Of a stretch of 64,000 bases of DNA, positions 44,433-53,078 are shown one piece after another; position 1 is the first letter of the stretch; each line of letters opens with the position of its first letter. A program made the translations under genes and the position numbers. Below the pieces are notes generated by a model. The model was not told the origin of the DNA, did no database searches, and saw only the letters and a program-made list of their open reading frames with translations. Source of the stretch: Streptomyces sulphureus DSM 40104 (lineage in GTDB: Bacteria; Actinomycetota; Actinomycetes; Streptomycetales; Streptomycetaceae). The stretch spans positions 540,716-604,715 of the forward strand of contig NZ_KB905813.1 in the NCBI RefSeq assembly GCF_000381025.1. Direction: 5' to 3'.

Positions 44433-44903
44433 TCAGGGAACGAGAGGCTTGACCATCACGCGCTCCCCGGCATCGTCCGCCAGGACGGCGCCCTCGGCGA
44501 CGAAGCCGTTGCGCACGTACAGCGCCTCGGCGGGCCGGTTGCCACGAACGACCTTGAGCTGCAGGGACGTTGCCCCGGACTCGCGTGCCCACGATGCGAC
44601 GTTCGAGAGCAGAAGGTCACCGACGCCCCGGCCCCGCACCAGGGGACTCACCCAGACCGACCGCAGCTCGTACGCGCCGTCCCGGGACAGCCCGCTCGCC
44701 ATCCCGACGGCCGTCTCCTGCGTGAAGGCGGCGACGTTGTGGGCGCCCGGCGCCTCCAACCGTGCCCGCCACCGCTCCTCGCCCCCGTGCGCCCAGTCCG
44801 CGAGCCGCGCGGTGAAGGCGTGCGGTGCCTCGCGCAGCGCGGTGAGGCGCAGCTCGCGCCACAGCGGCCAGTCGTCGACCGTGAGAACCCGAAGACGCAC
44901 CAT
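44433..44903 (-). CDS. GNAT-family N-acetyltransferase
   Basis: 156 residues. ELRSVWVSPLVRGRGVGDLLLSNVASWA contains the acetyl-CoA-binding R/Q-x-x-G-x-G/A loop (RGRGVG), and LQLKVVRGNRPAEALYVRNGFV is the C-terminal GNAT half. The start lacks a clear Shine-Dalgarno. The substrate is unknown. Confidence 0.88.
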   Translation of the reverse strand: MVRLRVLTVDDWPLWRELRLTALREAPHAFTARLADWAHGGEERWRARLEAPGAHNVAAFTQETAVGMASGLSRDGAYELRSVWVSPLVRGRGVGDLLLSNVASWARESGATSLQLKVVRGNRPAEALYVRNGFVAEGAVLADDAGERVMVKPLVP

Positions 44904-44997
44904 GCGGACAAGTGTGCCGCAGCCCTTCGGTGGCCTTTCCCGGATCAGGCGGTCGTGTCATGATTCACGGCGTTCTCATGTCGATCGAAGGACGTCG

Positions 44998-45552
44998 ATG
45001 CTGGCTGTACCGCTGGGGGACGAGGGCGAGTTGCGCCCGTTGGAGCCGTGGCAGGCCGAAGAGTTCCTCGCCCACATGGACCGCGGACGCGAGTTCGTCG
45101 GACGCCACATCGGACTCGCCGACGCGGTGCGGGATACGGCGTCGAGCCGTGCCTTCCTCCAGCGCTACGCGGACAAGGCCGCCGCCGACACCGGCCGGAT
45201 CTACGGCATCTGGGCCGACGGCGAACTGCGGGGCGGCGTGCTCTTCCGGACGATGGACGTCGCGCAGGGCACGGCCGAGGCGGGCTGCTGGCTCGAACCG
45301 TCCGCCGTCGGACGGGGGTTGGTGACGAAAGCGGCACGTGTCCTCATCGACTGGGCCGTGGAGAAGCGGGGCATCCACCGCGTGGAGTGGCTGGCGTCGG
45401 CCGAGAACCAGCCGAGCATCGCCGTCGCCCGACGCCTCGGCATGCAGCGGGACGGCGTCCTCAGGGAGAGCATCCTCCACCGGGGAAAGCGCGCCGACAC
45501 GGAGGTCTGGTCGGTCCTCGCCCCGGAGTGGCGCGCCCGGCACGGCAGTTGA
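44998..45552 (+). CDS. RimJ/RimL-type GNAT acetyltransferase
   Basis: 184 residues from ATG with AAGGA upstream. It reads LRPLEPWQAEEFLAHMDRGREF at the N-terminus, has GCWLEPSAVGRGLVTKAARVLIDWA (acetyl-CoA loop) and VEWLASAENQPSIAVARRLGMQRDGVLRE, the pattern of ribosomal-protein-Ser/Ala acetyltransferases and related small-molecule enzymes. Divergent from the first GNAT; a shared hairpin follows. Confidence 0.9.
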   Translation: MLAVPLGDEGELRPLEPWQAEEFLAHMDRGREFVGRHIGLADAVRDTASSRAFLQRYADKAAADTGRIYGIWADGELRGGVLFRTMDVAQGTAEAGCWLEPSAVGRGLVTKAARVLIDWAVEKRGIHRVEWLASAENQPSIAVARRLGMQRDGVLRESILHRGKRADTEVWSVLAPEWRARHGS

Positions 45553-45643
45553 GCCCCGCGTCGGGGAGCGCCCGCCCGTGCGAGCGGAGTTCTCCGAAGG
45601 CGAGCCCGAGTACCGCCCGACCGACCGCGGTTGACGGGCGGCA

Positions 45644-45674
45644 CGGCCCCGGTCCCGCAGCGGGAGCGGGGCCG
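45644..45674. terminator. Bidirectional terminator
   Basis: CGGCCCCGGTCCCG (45644-45657) pairs with 45661-45674 across a CAG loop with one mismatch, between the GNAT stop (+) and the SecDF stop (-). Confidence 0.75.
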
Positions 45675-45685
45675 CGCCGGCCACG

Positions 45686-48043
45686 TCAGACGCGCGCCCC
45701 GGTGTCGGCCGGACCGCGCACCCGCCGCTTCCGCTCGGCCGGGATCTTCGGCGTGGGCGGCTTCGGCGCTCCTCCCATCATTTCCAGCTCGACGGCGAGC
45801 GGCGCGGCGATGAAGAGCGACGAGTACGACCCCGCCACGATCCCCACGAGCAGCGCCACCGCGAAGTCCTGGAGCGAGTCTCCGCCGAGGAGCGCGAGCG
45901 ACCCGGCGATGAAGAGCGTCCCCATCCCAGTGTTCAGCGTCCGCGGCATGGTGCGCACGACCGCCGTGTTGACGATCGACCGCAGCCGCCCCGCCCGGTT
46001 GGCGGCCCACTCGGTGCGTACGCGGTCGAAGACGACGACCGAGTCGTTGACCGAGTATCCGACCACCGTCAGCAGCGCGGCGAGGAACACTCCGTCGACG
46101 GAGATCCCCAGCCAGGCGAACACCCCGGCGACGATGAGTACGTCGTGGAGGAGCGCCGTCATCGAAGCGGCCGCGAAGCTCCACCGGAACCGCGCCGCGA
46201 GGTAGGCGAACTGGGCGCAGAGCGCGACCCCGATGGCGACGAGCGCGTTGCGGCGCAGCTCCTCGCCGATGCTCGGGCCGATCAGCTCGTCCCGCACCCG
46301 CTCGGCACCGCCACCGAGTTCGTCGACCGTGTCGTCCACGGCCTTCTCCTGCTCGGCCGTCAGCTTCTCGGTGCGCACGGAGACCTTCTCGCCCCCGTCG
46401 TCCGAGCTCTGCACGACGGCGTCCGAGATGCCGGCCCGCTCCAGCGCCTGCCTCGCCCGGTCCGGCTCGACGGACTGCTCGGTCGTGTACTCCACGATCC
46501 GCCCGCCGGTGAAGTCGACACCGAACTCCAGGCCGCGGACGACCAGCCCCGTGACGGCGACGGCGAGCGCGAGACCGGAGACGACCAGCCACCGCCGCCC
46601 GTGGCGCATCCAGTCGGGGTTGCTGCGCTCCCACATGGCCCGCAGCCGCCCGCGCGCCGTGAAACCGCTGAGCGCGGGACGCGCCCTGAGCCAGCGGGTC
46701 CCGGCGGCGAGGTCGGTGAGGACCCGGGCGACCACGAGCGCGCTCACCATCGAGGCGAGCACACCCAGCGAGAGCGTCACCCCGAAGCCGCGTACCGGGC
46801 CCGCCGCGAGGAAGAAGAGGAGTCCGGCGGCGAGCAGCGTGGTGACGTTGGAGTCGATGACGGCCGAGAGGGCACCCCTGAACCCCTTCGTCAGGGCCGA
46901 GCGCAGCGACCGTTTGCGCCCCTCGGCGCCCCCGTACGCCTCGCGTGCCCGTTCGAGGACGAGCACGTTGGCGTCGACGGCCATCCCGATCGCCAGCACG
47001 AAGCCGGCGAGCCCCGGCAGGGTGAGCGTCGCGTCGAAGGCGAGGAGCCCCGCGTAGGCGATGAGCGTGTAGCTGAGCAGCCCGATGACGGTCAGCAGCC
47101 CCGCCACCCGGTAGACGATGATCACGAACGCCGCGGTGAGCGCCGCACCGAGGACGGCCGCCTCGGCGCTCGCCGTGATGGCACGCGCACCGAGCGTGGG
47201 ACCGACGGTGCGGTGTTCGACGACGTCGACGGGGACGGGCAGCGCACCGCCCTCGATCAGCGCGGCGAGCTCCTTCGCCTCCGCCTCGCTGAAGGACCCG
47301 GTGATCTGCGTGGTGCCCTGGGTGATCCCCCGCCCGCAGGCGACGGACGGGTCGATCTGCGGCGACGAGATGATCTTGTCGTCCAGGACGACGGCCACCC
47401 GCCGCGCCGGGTCGCCCTCGGGAGCACAGGCCGCCTTGCCCGTCACGTCGGCCCAGGCGTCCTTGCCCCCGTCGCGCAGGCCGAGTTCGACGAACCAGCC
47501 GCCGCGCTCGGGGTCGACCGCGGCTTTCGCGCGTGCGACCTCGGCGCCGGTGAGCTCCGCGGCGTCGAGTTGCAGCGCCTGCCCCGACTCGTCGCGCAGG
47601 GCGCGGCCGTCGGTCTCGTCCCCGTCCGCGGCGGAGCCCGGCGACTTGCCTTCGTCCGACCCGTCCTCGCCCTTGGCCTCCGCCGCGTCCGCGGGTCCCT
47701 CGACGGGGTGGAACGAGAGGCTGGCGGTGCGGCCGAGCACCTCGGCGGCCTCGGTGGGGTCGTCGACGCCCGGCAGGTCGACGAGGATGCGGTTGTCTCC
47801 GGAGCGCACCAGCTCCGGCTCGGTGACGCCGAGCCCGTCGATGCGCTGGCGCAGTACCTCCATGGTGCGGTCGGTGGTGTGTGCGGTCGCATCGGCCTTC
47901 GCGGTGTCGCGCGTCTCCAGGACGATGCGGGTGCCGCCCTTCAGGTCGATCCCGAGGTTCGGCGGAGTGGTGGCGGTGAGCAGCGCGGAGAACGCCAGTA
48001 CGGCGAGCGCGATCACCGCCCGCACCTTGTTGGCGCGGGTCAT
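45686..48043 (-). CDS. secDF: Fused protein translocase subunit SecDF
   Basis: 785 residues from ATG 48043 with GGAGG six nt upstream. The SecD half begins NLGIDLKGGTRIVLETRD, has RIDGLGVTEPELVRSGDNRILVDLPGV of the P1 periplasmic head and a membrane core VLAIGMAVDANVLVLERARE. The SecF half has the LEFGVDFTGGRIVEY head and VVGYSVNDSVVVFDRVR. About 12 membrane segments are expected. SecDF uses the proton gradient to pull secreted proteins outward. Streptomycetes usually carry separate secD and secF elsewhere, so this fused form is probably the second system. A Glu/Asp/Gly-rich insertion (EAKGEDGSDEGKSPG) decorates the head. Confidence 0.94.
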   Translation of the reverse strand: MTRANKVRAVIALAVLAFSALLTATTPPNLGIDLKGGTRIVLETRDTAKADATAHTTDRTMEVLRQRIDGLGVTEPELVRSGDNRILVDLPGVDDPTEAAEVLGRTASLSFHPVEGPADAAEAKGEDGSDEGKSPGSAADGDETDGRALRDESGQALQLDAAELTGAEVARAKAAVDPERGGWFVELGLRDGGKDAWADVTGKAACAPEGDPARRVAVVLDDKIISSPQIDPSVACGRGITQGTTQITGSFSEAEAKELAALIEGGALPVPVDVVEHRTVGPTLGARAITASAEAAVLGAALTAAFVIIVYRVAGLLTVIGLLSYTLIAYAGLLAFDATLTLPGLAGFVLAIGMAVDANVLVLERAREAYGGAEGRKRSLRSALTKGFRGALSAVIDSNVTTLLAAGLLFFLAAGPVRGFGVTLSLGVLASMVSALVVARVLTDLAAGTRWLRARPALSGFTARGRLRAMWERSNPDWMRHGRRWLVVSGLALAVAVTGLVVRGLEFGVDFTGGRIVEYTTEQSVEPDRARQALERAGISDAVVQSSDDGGEKVSVRTEKLTAEQEKAVDDTVDELGGGAERVRDELIGPSIGEELRRNALVAIGVALCAQFAYLAARFRWSFAAASMTALLHDVLIVAGVFAWLGISVDGVFLAALLTVVGYSVNDSVVVFDRVRTEWAANRAGRLRSIVNTAVVRTMPRTLNTGMGTLFIAGSLALLGGDSLQDFAVALLVGIVAGSYSSLFIAAPLAVELEMMGGAPKPPTPKIPAERKRRVRGPADTGARV

Positions 48044-48103
48044 GGGTTGCCTCCAGCAGGCGTACCGCGGTCGGATCACCGACCGCGGCGGGATGGGAAG
48101 TTG

Positions 48104-48493
48104 TCAGCTACCTGCTGGAAAGGGCGGTCCGCGCCCCAAATAGGGGGCGAGCCGGGCGAGGCGCAGCGCCGACTCGCCGGGCTCCGCCAGCGCTGCCGCG
48201 ACGGCGTGCGCCTGCCCCGCGCCGGCGCCCGGCAGGACGACGGGGGGAGCCGGAGCGTGCACCGGGTGGACCGGGTGTCCGAACGTTTCGTGGAGGCGTG
48301 GGGGCTGCCCCTGGTCCGACCATGCGTGCTGCACGTGCTCGACGTGCTCGACGCCGGGAACGCTGCCGCCGGGCACCTGCGAGCCGGTGTCGCCGACGAG
48401 GACGACGAGGAGCGCGGTGAGGAGTGCCGCGGCGGCGCGGGTGGTGCGGTGGGCCGCGGCACGTACCCGTGCCGGGCGCCTCGTCGTGCGCAC
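48104..48493 (-). CDS. Small membrane-anchored protein upstream of secDF
   Basis: 129 residues from GTG 48493 with GAGGAGG just upstream. A basic N-terminus is followed by one hydrophobic segment (TRAAAALLTALLVVLVGD), then a His/Pro/Ala-rich extracytoplasmic part (EHVEHVQHAWSDQ). I do not recognise the family. It lies 60 nt before secDF on the same strand and is probably co-transcribed. Confidence 0.6.
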   Translation of the reverse strand: MRTTRRPARVRAAAHRTTRAAAALLTALLVVLVGDTGSQVPGGSVPGVEHVEHVQHAWSDQGQPPRLHETFGHPVHPVHAPAPPVVLPGAGAGQAHAVAAALAEPGESALRLARLAPYLGRGPPFPAGS

Positions 48494-48738
48494 CGCCCCT
48501 CCTCTCGCGGCGCCTTCCGGGCCGCACCTCGGCGCGGCTCGGTTGCCGTCGCCTCCGCTGTCTCAACGCTCGGGGCACACGTTTCTCGCCCGTCACCGTG
48601 CGCCATCTTCCCCGGTACTCGTGCCGACGTCGCGGAGGGGCGGCAAGGTGGCGCGCTCCGGGCGTATTTATCCGGATATCGCCTGCCGGTGTTCTAGGGT
48701 TCCGCCGGGGGACACGTCGACACAGGGCAGGTCTCGTG

Positions 48739-49854
48739 ATGCAGAGCGCTGACGGTTCCTCGCGGCGGAACCCGGGCTCCGGCGGAGCCGGGGCGGCGGC
48801 ACCGCGGATCGCGGCCGTCGAGGTGGCGGTTCCGCCGTACCGCTACACGCAGGAGGAGATCGCGGAGACCTTCGCCGCCACCTCCCTGCCCGACGACGAC
48901 CGACGCCGCATGCTCGCCCGGATCTCCGCCAACGCGGGCGTCCGCACCCGCCACCTCTCCCAGCCGCTCCACCGCTACCAGGAGCTCGCCGACTTCACCG
49001 ACGCCAACTCCGCCTGGTGCACAACGGCCTGCGCGCTCGGTGAGGAGGCGCTCCGCGCCGCGCTGCACCGTGCGGGGATCGCAGCCGAGCGCGTCGACCT
49101 GATCGCCAGCACCACCGTGACGGGGCTCACGGTCCCGTCGATCGAGGCGCGGCTCGCCGAGCGGATCGGGCTGCGCGAGGACGTCAAGCGGATTCCCCTC
49201 TTCGGCCTGGGGTGCGCCGCGGGCGCCGCGGGGCTCGCGCGGCTCCACGACTACCTGCGGGCTTTCCCCGAGCAGGTCGCGGTCCTCCTCTCGGTCGAAC
49301 TTTGCTCGCTGACGGTGCAGCGCGGCGACACGACGACGGCCAACCTCGTCGCCTCCAGCCTCTTCGGGGACGGTGCGGCCGCGGCCGTCGTGCTCGGAGC
49401 CGACAGGACCGAGCCGGCCCCGGGGCCGCGCATGCTCGCGACCCGCAGCCGCCTCTACCCCGACTCGCTCTCCGTCATGGGGTGGGAGATCGGCGCCGAC
49501 GGTTTCACCATCGTCCTCTCGCCCGACGTCGCCGACATCGCCGAGGGCGAACTGTCCAAGGACGTCACGGGGTTCCTCGCCGAGCGCGGCCTCGTCCCCG
49601 CCGATATCGCCTCCTGGGTCTGCCACCCGGGCGGCCCGAAGGTGATCGAGGCGGTCGAGCGCGGCCTCCAACTGCCGGACGGGTCGCTCGCGCACACCCG
49701 CCGTTCCCTCTCCAGCCTGGGCAACCTCTCCTCCGCCTCGGTCCTCGACGTGCTGCGGCGGACGATGCACGCCCCGCCGCCGCCCGGCTCTCCCGGCCTG
49801 ATGACGGCGATGGGGCCCGGTTTCGCCAGCGAACTGGTCCTCCTCGACTGGTGA
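48739..49854 (+). CDS. Type III polyketide synthase (phenolic-lipid type)
   Basis: 371 residues (a GTG three nt earlier is an alternative start). The thiolase-fold catalytic triad is visible: Cys in LFGLGCAAGAAGLAR, His in SWVCHPGGPKVIEA, Asn in LSSLGNLSSASVLDVLRR. The sequence is of the SrsA/ArsB class that extends fatty-acyl starters with malonyl-CoA to alkylresorcinols or alkylpyrones. A TAGGGT -10 box lies at 48695-48700, giving a leader of about 30 nt. Followed by an ACP, a ketosynthase, an ICMT-like methyltransferase and a flavin hydroxylase, all on the same strand. Confidence 0.93.
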   Translation: MQSADGSSRRNPGSGGAGAAAPRIAAVEVAVPPYRYTQEEIAETFAATSLPDDDRRRMLARISANAGVRTRHLSQPLHRYQELADFTDANSAWCTTACALGEEALRAALHRAGIAAERVDLIASTTVTGLTVPSIEARLAERIGLREDVKRIPLFGLGCAAGAAGLARLHDYLRAFPEQVAVLLSVELCSLTVQRGDTTTANLVASSLFGDGAAAAVVLGADRTEPAPGPRMLATRSRLYPDSLSVMGWEIGADGFTIVLSPDVADIAEGELSKDVTGFLAERGLVPADIASWVCHPGGPKVIEAVERGLQLPDGSLAHTRRSLSSLGNLSSASVLDVLRRTMHAPPPPGSPGLMTAMGPGFASELVLLDW

Positions 49855-49903
49855 GCGCCCTCCGGTTCCGCCCACACCCGTTCCACGCAGAGGAGAAAAC
49901 CCC

Positions 49904-50206
49904 ATGTCCGCACAGATGCCGCAGTTCCAGGACCGCATGATCCGACTGCTCGCCGAGCAACTCGGCGTCGACGCCGAAGAGCTGCGCCCCGAGCAGACCT
50001 TCCGCGAGTTGGGTGTCGACTCCTTGGCGCTCGTCGAGCTCGTCGTCGCCGTCGAGAACGACCTCGACCTGGGGTTTCCCGCCGAGCTCGACGGTGTGAG
50101 CCGCGAATCGACGCTCGGCGAGGCGTGCAGCGTGCTGGAGGCGCTCGCCGTGCCGGGGCGCACGCCTGCCGGCCCCGCGGGAGGAGAGGCCCGTGTCGAG
50201 GGATGA
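49904..50206 (+). CDS. Acyl carrier protein
   Basis: 100 residues. The phosphopantetheine Ser lies in FRELGVDSLALVELVVAVE. Helix one LLAEQLGVDAEELRPEQ and helix three fit a discrete ACP. It overlaps the ketosynthase by 14 nt. Type III PKSs do not need an ACP, so this one probably carries a starter made by the adjacent ketosynthase. Confidence 0.94.
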   Translation: MSAQMPQFQDRMIRLLAEQLGVDAEELRPEQTFRELGVDSLALVELVVAVENDLDLGFPAELDGVSRESTLGEACSVLEALAVPGRTPAGPAGGEARVEG

Positions 50207-51413
50207 GGTCCTCGTCACCGGACTCGGCCTGGTGACGCCGGCCGGAGCCGAGCCCGAGGGGGTGTGGCGGACGGTGTGCGAGGGCGTGTCGACGGCGCGC
50301 CCCGATCCGCTTCTCGCCGGGCTGCCCGTCGCGTACTCGTGCCAGGTCGCGGAGTTCGACGCCGAGGCGGAGCTCGGCGGACGGCTGAGCCGGCGGCTCG
50401 ACCGCTTCACGCAGTTCGCCGTCGGGGCGGCCCGACGTGCCGTGGACGACGCGAAGCTCGCCGCGCCCCACTGGGCGGCGGAGCGCATCGGTGTCGTGCT
50501 GGGGACGGCCGGCAACAGCCTCGACCGGTACGCCGACGAGTTCCGGCGCCTCGCGGACGGCTCGCCCCGCCGCGTCTCGCCCTCGGCGCTGCCGCGCAGC
50601 CTGCCGAGCATGTCGGCGGCGGAGGTGGCGCTCGAACTCGGTGCGCACGGGCCGAACTTCGTCGTCGCCAGCGCCTGCGCCTCCGGTGCGACCGCGCTCG
50701 GCGTCGCGCGGGACATGGTGCGCTCCGGTGGCTGCGACGTCGTCCTCGCCGGCGGCAGCGAGTCGGCGCGGGTGCCGATCACCGCGACGGGCTTCGCCCA
50801 ACTCGGCGCGCTCTCCCGCAACCCGGACCCGCAGTGCGCGTGCCGACCGTTCGACCGGGAGCGCGACGGCTTCGTCCTCGGCGAGGGCGCCGCAGTGCTC
50901 GTCGTCGAGTCGCAGGCGCACGCGCGAGCGCGCGGCGCCCAGGCGCGCGCCCGGCTCCTCGGGTACGGCGCCTCCGCCGATGCGCACCACCCGACGGCGC
51001 CGCACCCAGAAGCGCGCGGCGCCGAGCAGGCGATCCGCGGCGCCCTCGCCGACGCGGACCGCACACCCGACCAGATCCACCACGTCAACACGCACGGCAC
51101 CGCCACACAGCTCGGGGACGCCGCCGAGGCGCATGCGCTGCGGCGCGTCTTCGGCGAGCCGCCTCCCGCGACGGCCACCAAAGGCGTCCTCGGCCACGCG
51201 CTCGGAGCCTCCGGCGCCATCGAGGCGGCCCTCACCGTCCTCGCTCTCCAGCACCAGCAGGTCCCGCCGACAGCCGGCCTCCGGCTCCAGGACGCCGGCG
51301 CCGAGTTCGACCTCGTCACGCGCGGACCGCGGGGCGTGGCGATGGAGGCGGCCCTCACCACTTCGTTCGGCTTCGGAGGCCACAATGCCGCTCTCGTCCT
51401 CGCCACCGCCTGA
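50193..51413 (+). CDS. Beta-ketoacyl-ACP synthase (FabF-like)
   Basis: 406 residues. The active-site Cys is in VASACASGATALG, with the two His in HHVNTHGTATQLGD and GVLGHALGASGAIEAAL. The N-terminus VLVTGLGLVTPAG and the end TTSFGFGGHNAALVLA are typical. It condenses malonyl-ACP with an acyl-ACP. No reductase or dehydratase accompanies it, so it may rely on the primary fatty-acid enzymes to build a special acyl starter for the type III PKS. Confidence 0.93.
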   Translation: MSRDEVLVTGLGLVTPAGAEPEGVWRTVCEGVSTARPDPLLAGLPVAYSCQVAEFDAEAELGGRLSRRLDRFTQFAVGAARRAVDDAKLAAPHWAAERIGVVLGTAGNSLDRYADEFRRLADGSPRRVSPSALPRSLPSMSAAEVALELGAHGPNFVVASACASGATALGVARDMVRSGGCDVVLAGGSESARVPITATGFAQLGALSRNPDPQCACRPFDRERDGFVLGEGAAVLVVESQAHARARGAQARARLLGYGASADAHHPTAPHPEARGAEQAIRGALADADRTPDQIHHVNTHGTATQLGDAAEAHALRRVFGEPPPATATKGVLGHALGASGAIEAALTVLALQHQQVPPTAGLRLQDAGAEFDLVTRGPRGVAMEAALTTSFGFGGHNAALVLATA

Positions 51414-51461
51414 GCCGCCGTACGGGCCGTCCTGCGCCGGCGGGCGTGAGGCGGTCGCGCG

Positions 51462-51977
51462 GTGAGCCTCCTCTGGTTCGCGCTGCTCGCGCTCGCCGTG
51501 GCCGCGGAGCGCCTCGTCGAACTCCTCGTCTCCGCACGGCACTTGCGCTGGGCCAGGGAGCAGGGCGGCGTCGAGTACGGCGGTGGGCACTACCCCGCGA
51601 TGGTCGCCGTGCACGCGGCCCTGCTCGTCGGCATGGTCGCCGAAGTGGCCCTCGCCGGGCGGCCGTTCCTGCCCCTGCTCGGCTGGACGGCGCTCGCGTT
51701 CGTGGTCGCCTCGCAGGCGCTGCGCTGGTGGTGTGTGAGGTCGCTCGGCTCGCGGTGGAACACGCGGGTGGTCGTCGTGCCGGGGCTGCCGCTCGTCGAG
51801 CGGGGCCCGTACCGGTGGCTGCGCCACCCCAACTACCTTGCCGTGGTGGCCGAAGGTGTCGCCCTGCCGCTCGTCCACACCGCCTGGCTGACGGCGCTGC
51901 TCTTCCTCGCCGCGAACTCCCTCGTCCTCGCCGTCCGCCTGCGGGTGGAGAACGCGGTGCTGGGCTTCGCACCGTGA
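51462..51977 (+). CDS. ICMT-like membrane methyltransferase (SrsB-like)
   Basis: 171 residues, four to five membrane segments. The C-terminal signature ERGPYRWLRHPNYLAVVAEGVALPLVH is the SAM-binding motif of isoprenylcysteine methyltransferase-type enzymes. Proteins of this size accompany alkylresorcinol synthases and methylate the phenolic lipid in the membrane. Its stop overlaps the next start in a GTGA. Confidence 0.88.
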   Translation: MSLLWFALLALAVAAERLVELLVSARHLRWAREQGGVEYGGGHYPAMVAVHAALLVGMVAEVALAGRPFLPLLGWTALAFVVASQALRWWCVRSLGSRWNTRVVVVPGLPLVERGPYRWLRHPNYLAVVAEGVALPLVHTAWLTALLFLAANSLVLAVRLRVENAVLGFAP

Positions 51978-53035
51978 CCGGGCCCGCCTACGACGTCGAC
52001 CTGCTCGTCGCCGGCGGCGGACCCGCAGGGCTCGCCACCGCACTCCACGCCTCACGGGCAGGGCTCTCCGCGCTCGTCTGCGAACCGCGCGGCGCACCCG
52101 TCGACAAGGCGTGCGGGGAGGGTCTGATGCCCCAAGGGGTGCGGCTGCTCGCCGAGTTGGGGGTCGAGCCCGCGGGGTACGAACTCACCGGGATCGAGTA
52201 CGCCGACCTCGCGGGCAACCGCGCACACGCACGGTTCCGCTCGGGGACGGGACGGGGCGTCCGCCGCACCGAGTTGCACGCGGCGCTGGCGGCGGCGGTG
52301 GAGTCCGCAGGGGTGCCGTGGGTGCGGCGGCGGGTCGACCGAGTGGAGCAGGACGCCCGCTCGGTCCGTGCGGCCGGGGTGCGCGCCCGGTGGCTCGTCG
52401 CGGCCGACGGACTGCACTCGCCGGTGCGCCGCACGCTGGGGGTCGGCGTCAGGTACGGCGCACCGTGCCGCTTCGGGCTGCGCCGGCACTGGCGTACGGC
52501 CCCGTGGAGCACGCGGGTCGAGGTGGTGTGGGCGCCGCACGCGGAGGCGTACGTGACGCCCGTCGGGCCCCAACTCGTCGGCGTGGCCGTGCTCTTCGCC
52601 AGGGACAGGGCGCGTACCGGGGGAGCGCCCTCCTACGCGGGGCTGCTGCGCGCCTTTCCCGAGCTGGCGGCGCGGCTCGACGGCGTGGAGCCCGCCTCGC
52701 CCGTGCGCGGTGCAGGACCGATGCGCCAGTACCCGCGGCTGCGGGTGCACGGCCGCGTCCTCCTCGTCGGAGACGCCGCCGGGTACGAGGACGCGCTCAC
52801 GGGCGAGGGCGTCAGTCTGGCACTCGCACAGGCGAGGGCGGTCGTCGACGCCCTCGCCGACGGCGGACCGGAGGCGTACGAGCGGAGCTGGCGCCGTGCC
52901 ACCCGCGGCTACCGCCTCACCACCCGCGCGCTCGTCCTCGCCACGTCCCAGCCCCTCCTCCGCCGGCACCTGTTGAGGTGCTGCACCGGCGCCCCCGCGC
53001 TCTTCGACGCCGCCGTGGGACGCCTCGCCCGCTGA
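51974..53035 (+). CDS. FAD-dependent aromatic hydroxylase (SrsC-like)
   Basis: 353 residues. LLVAGGGPAGLATALHASRAG is the FAD dinucleotide fold. RWLVAADGLHSPVRRTLG is the DG motif of group A monooxygenases, and RVLLVGDAAGYEDALTGEGVSLAL is the GD motif. Together with the upstream PKS and methyltransferase this matches the order of srsABC, in which the flavoprotein hydroxylates the resorcinol ring to a hydroquinone. Confidence 0.9.
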   Translation: MTGPAYDVDLLVAGGGPAGLATALHASRAGLSALVCEPRGAPVDKACGEGLMPQGVRLLAELGVEPAGYELTGIEYADLAGNRAHARFRSGTGRGVRRTELHAALAAAVESAGVPWVRRRVDRVEQDARSVRAAGVRARWLVAADGLHSPVRRTLGVGVRYGAPCRFGLRRHWRTAPWSTRVEVVWAPHAEAYVTPVGPQLVGVAVLFARDRARTGGAPSYAGLLRAFPELAARLDGVEPASPVRGAGPMRQYPRLRVHGRVLLVGDAAGYEDALTGEGVSLALAQARAVVDALADGGPEAYERSWRRATRGYRLTTRALVLATSQPLLRRHLLRCCTGAPALFDAAVGRLAR

Positions 53036-53078
53036 ACCGGGGCCGGGGAGCACCGGCCGACGACCGAAGGAGACGCCC

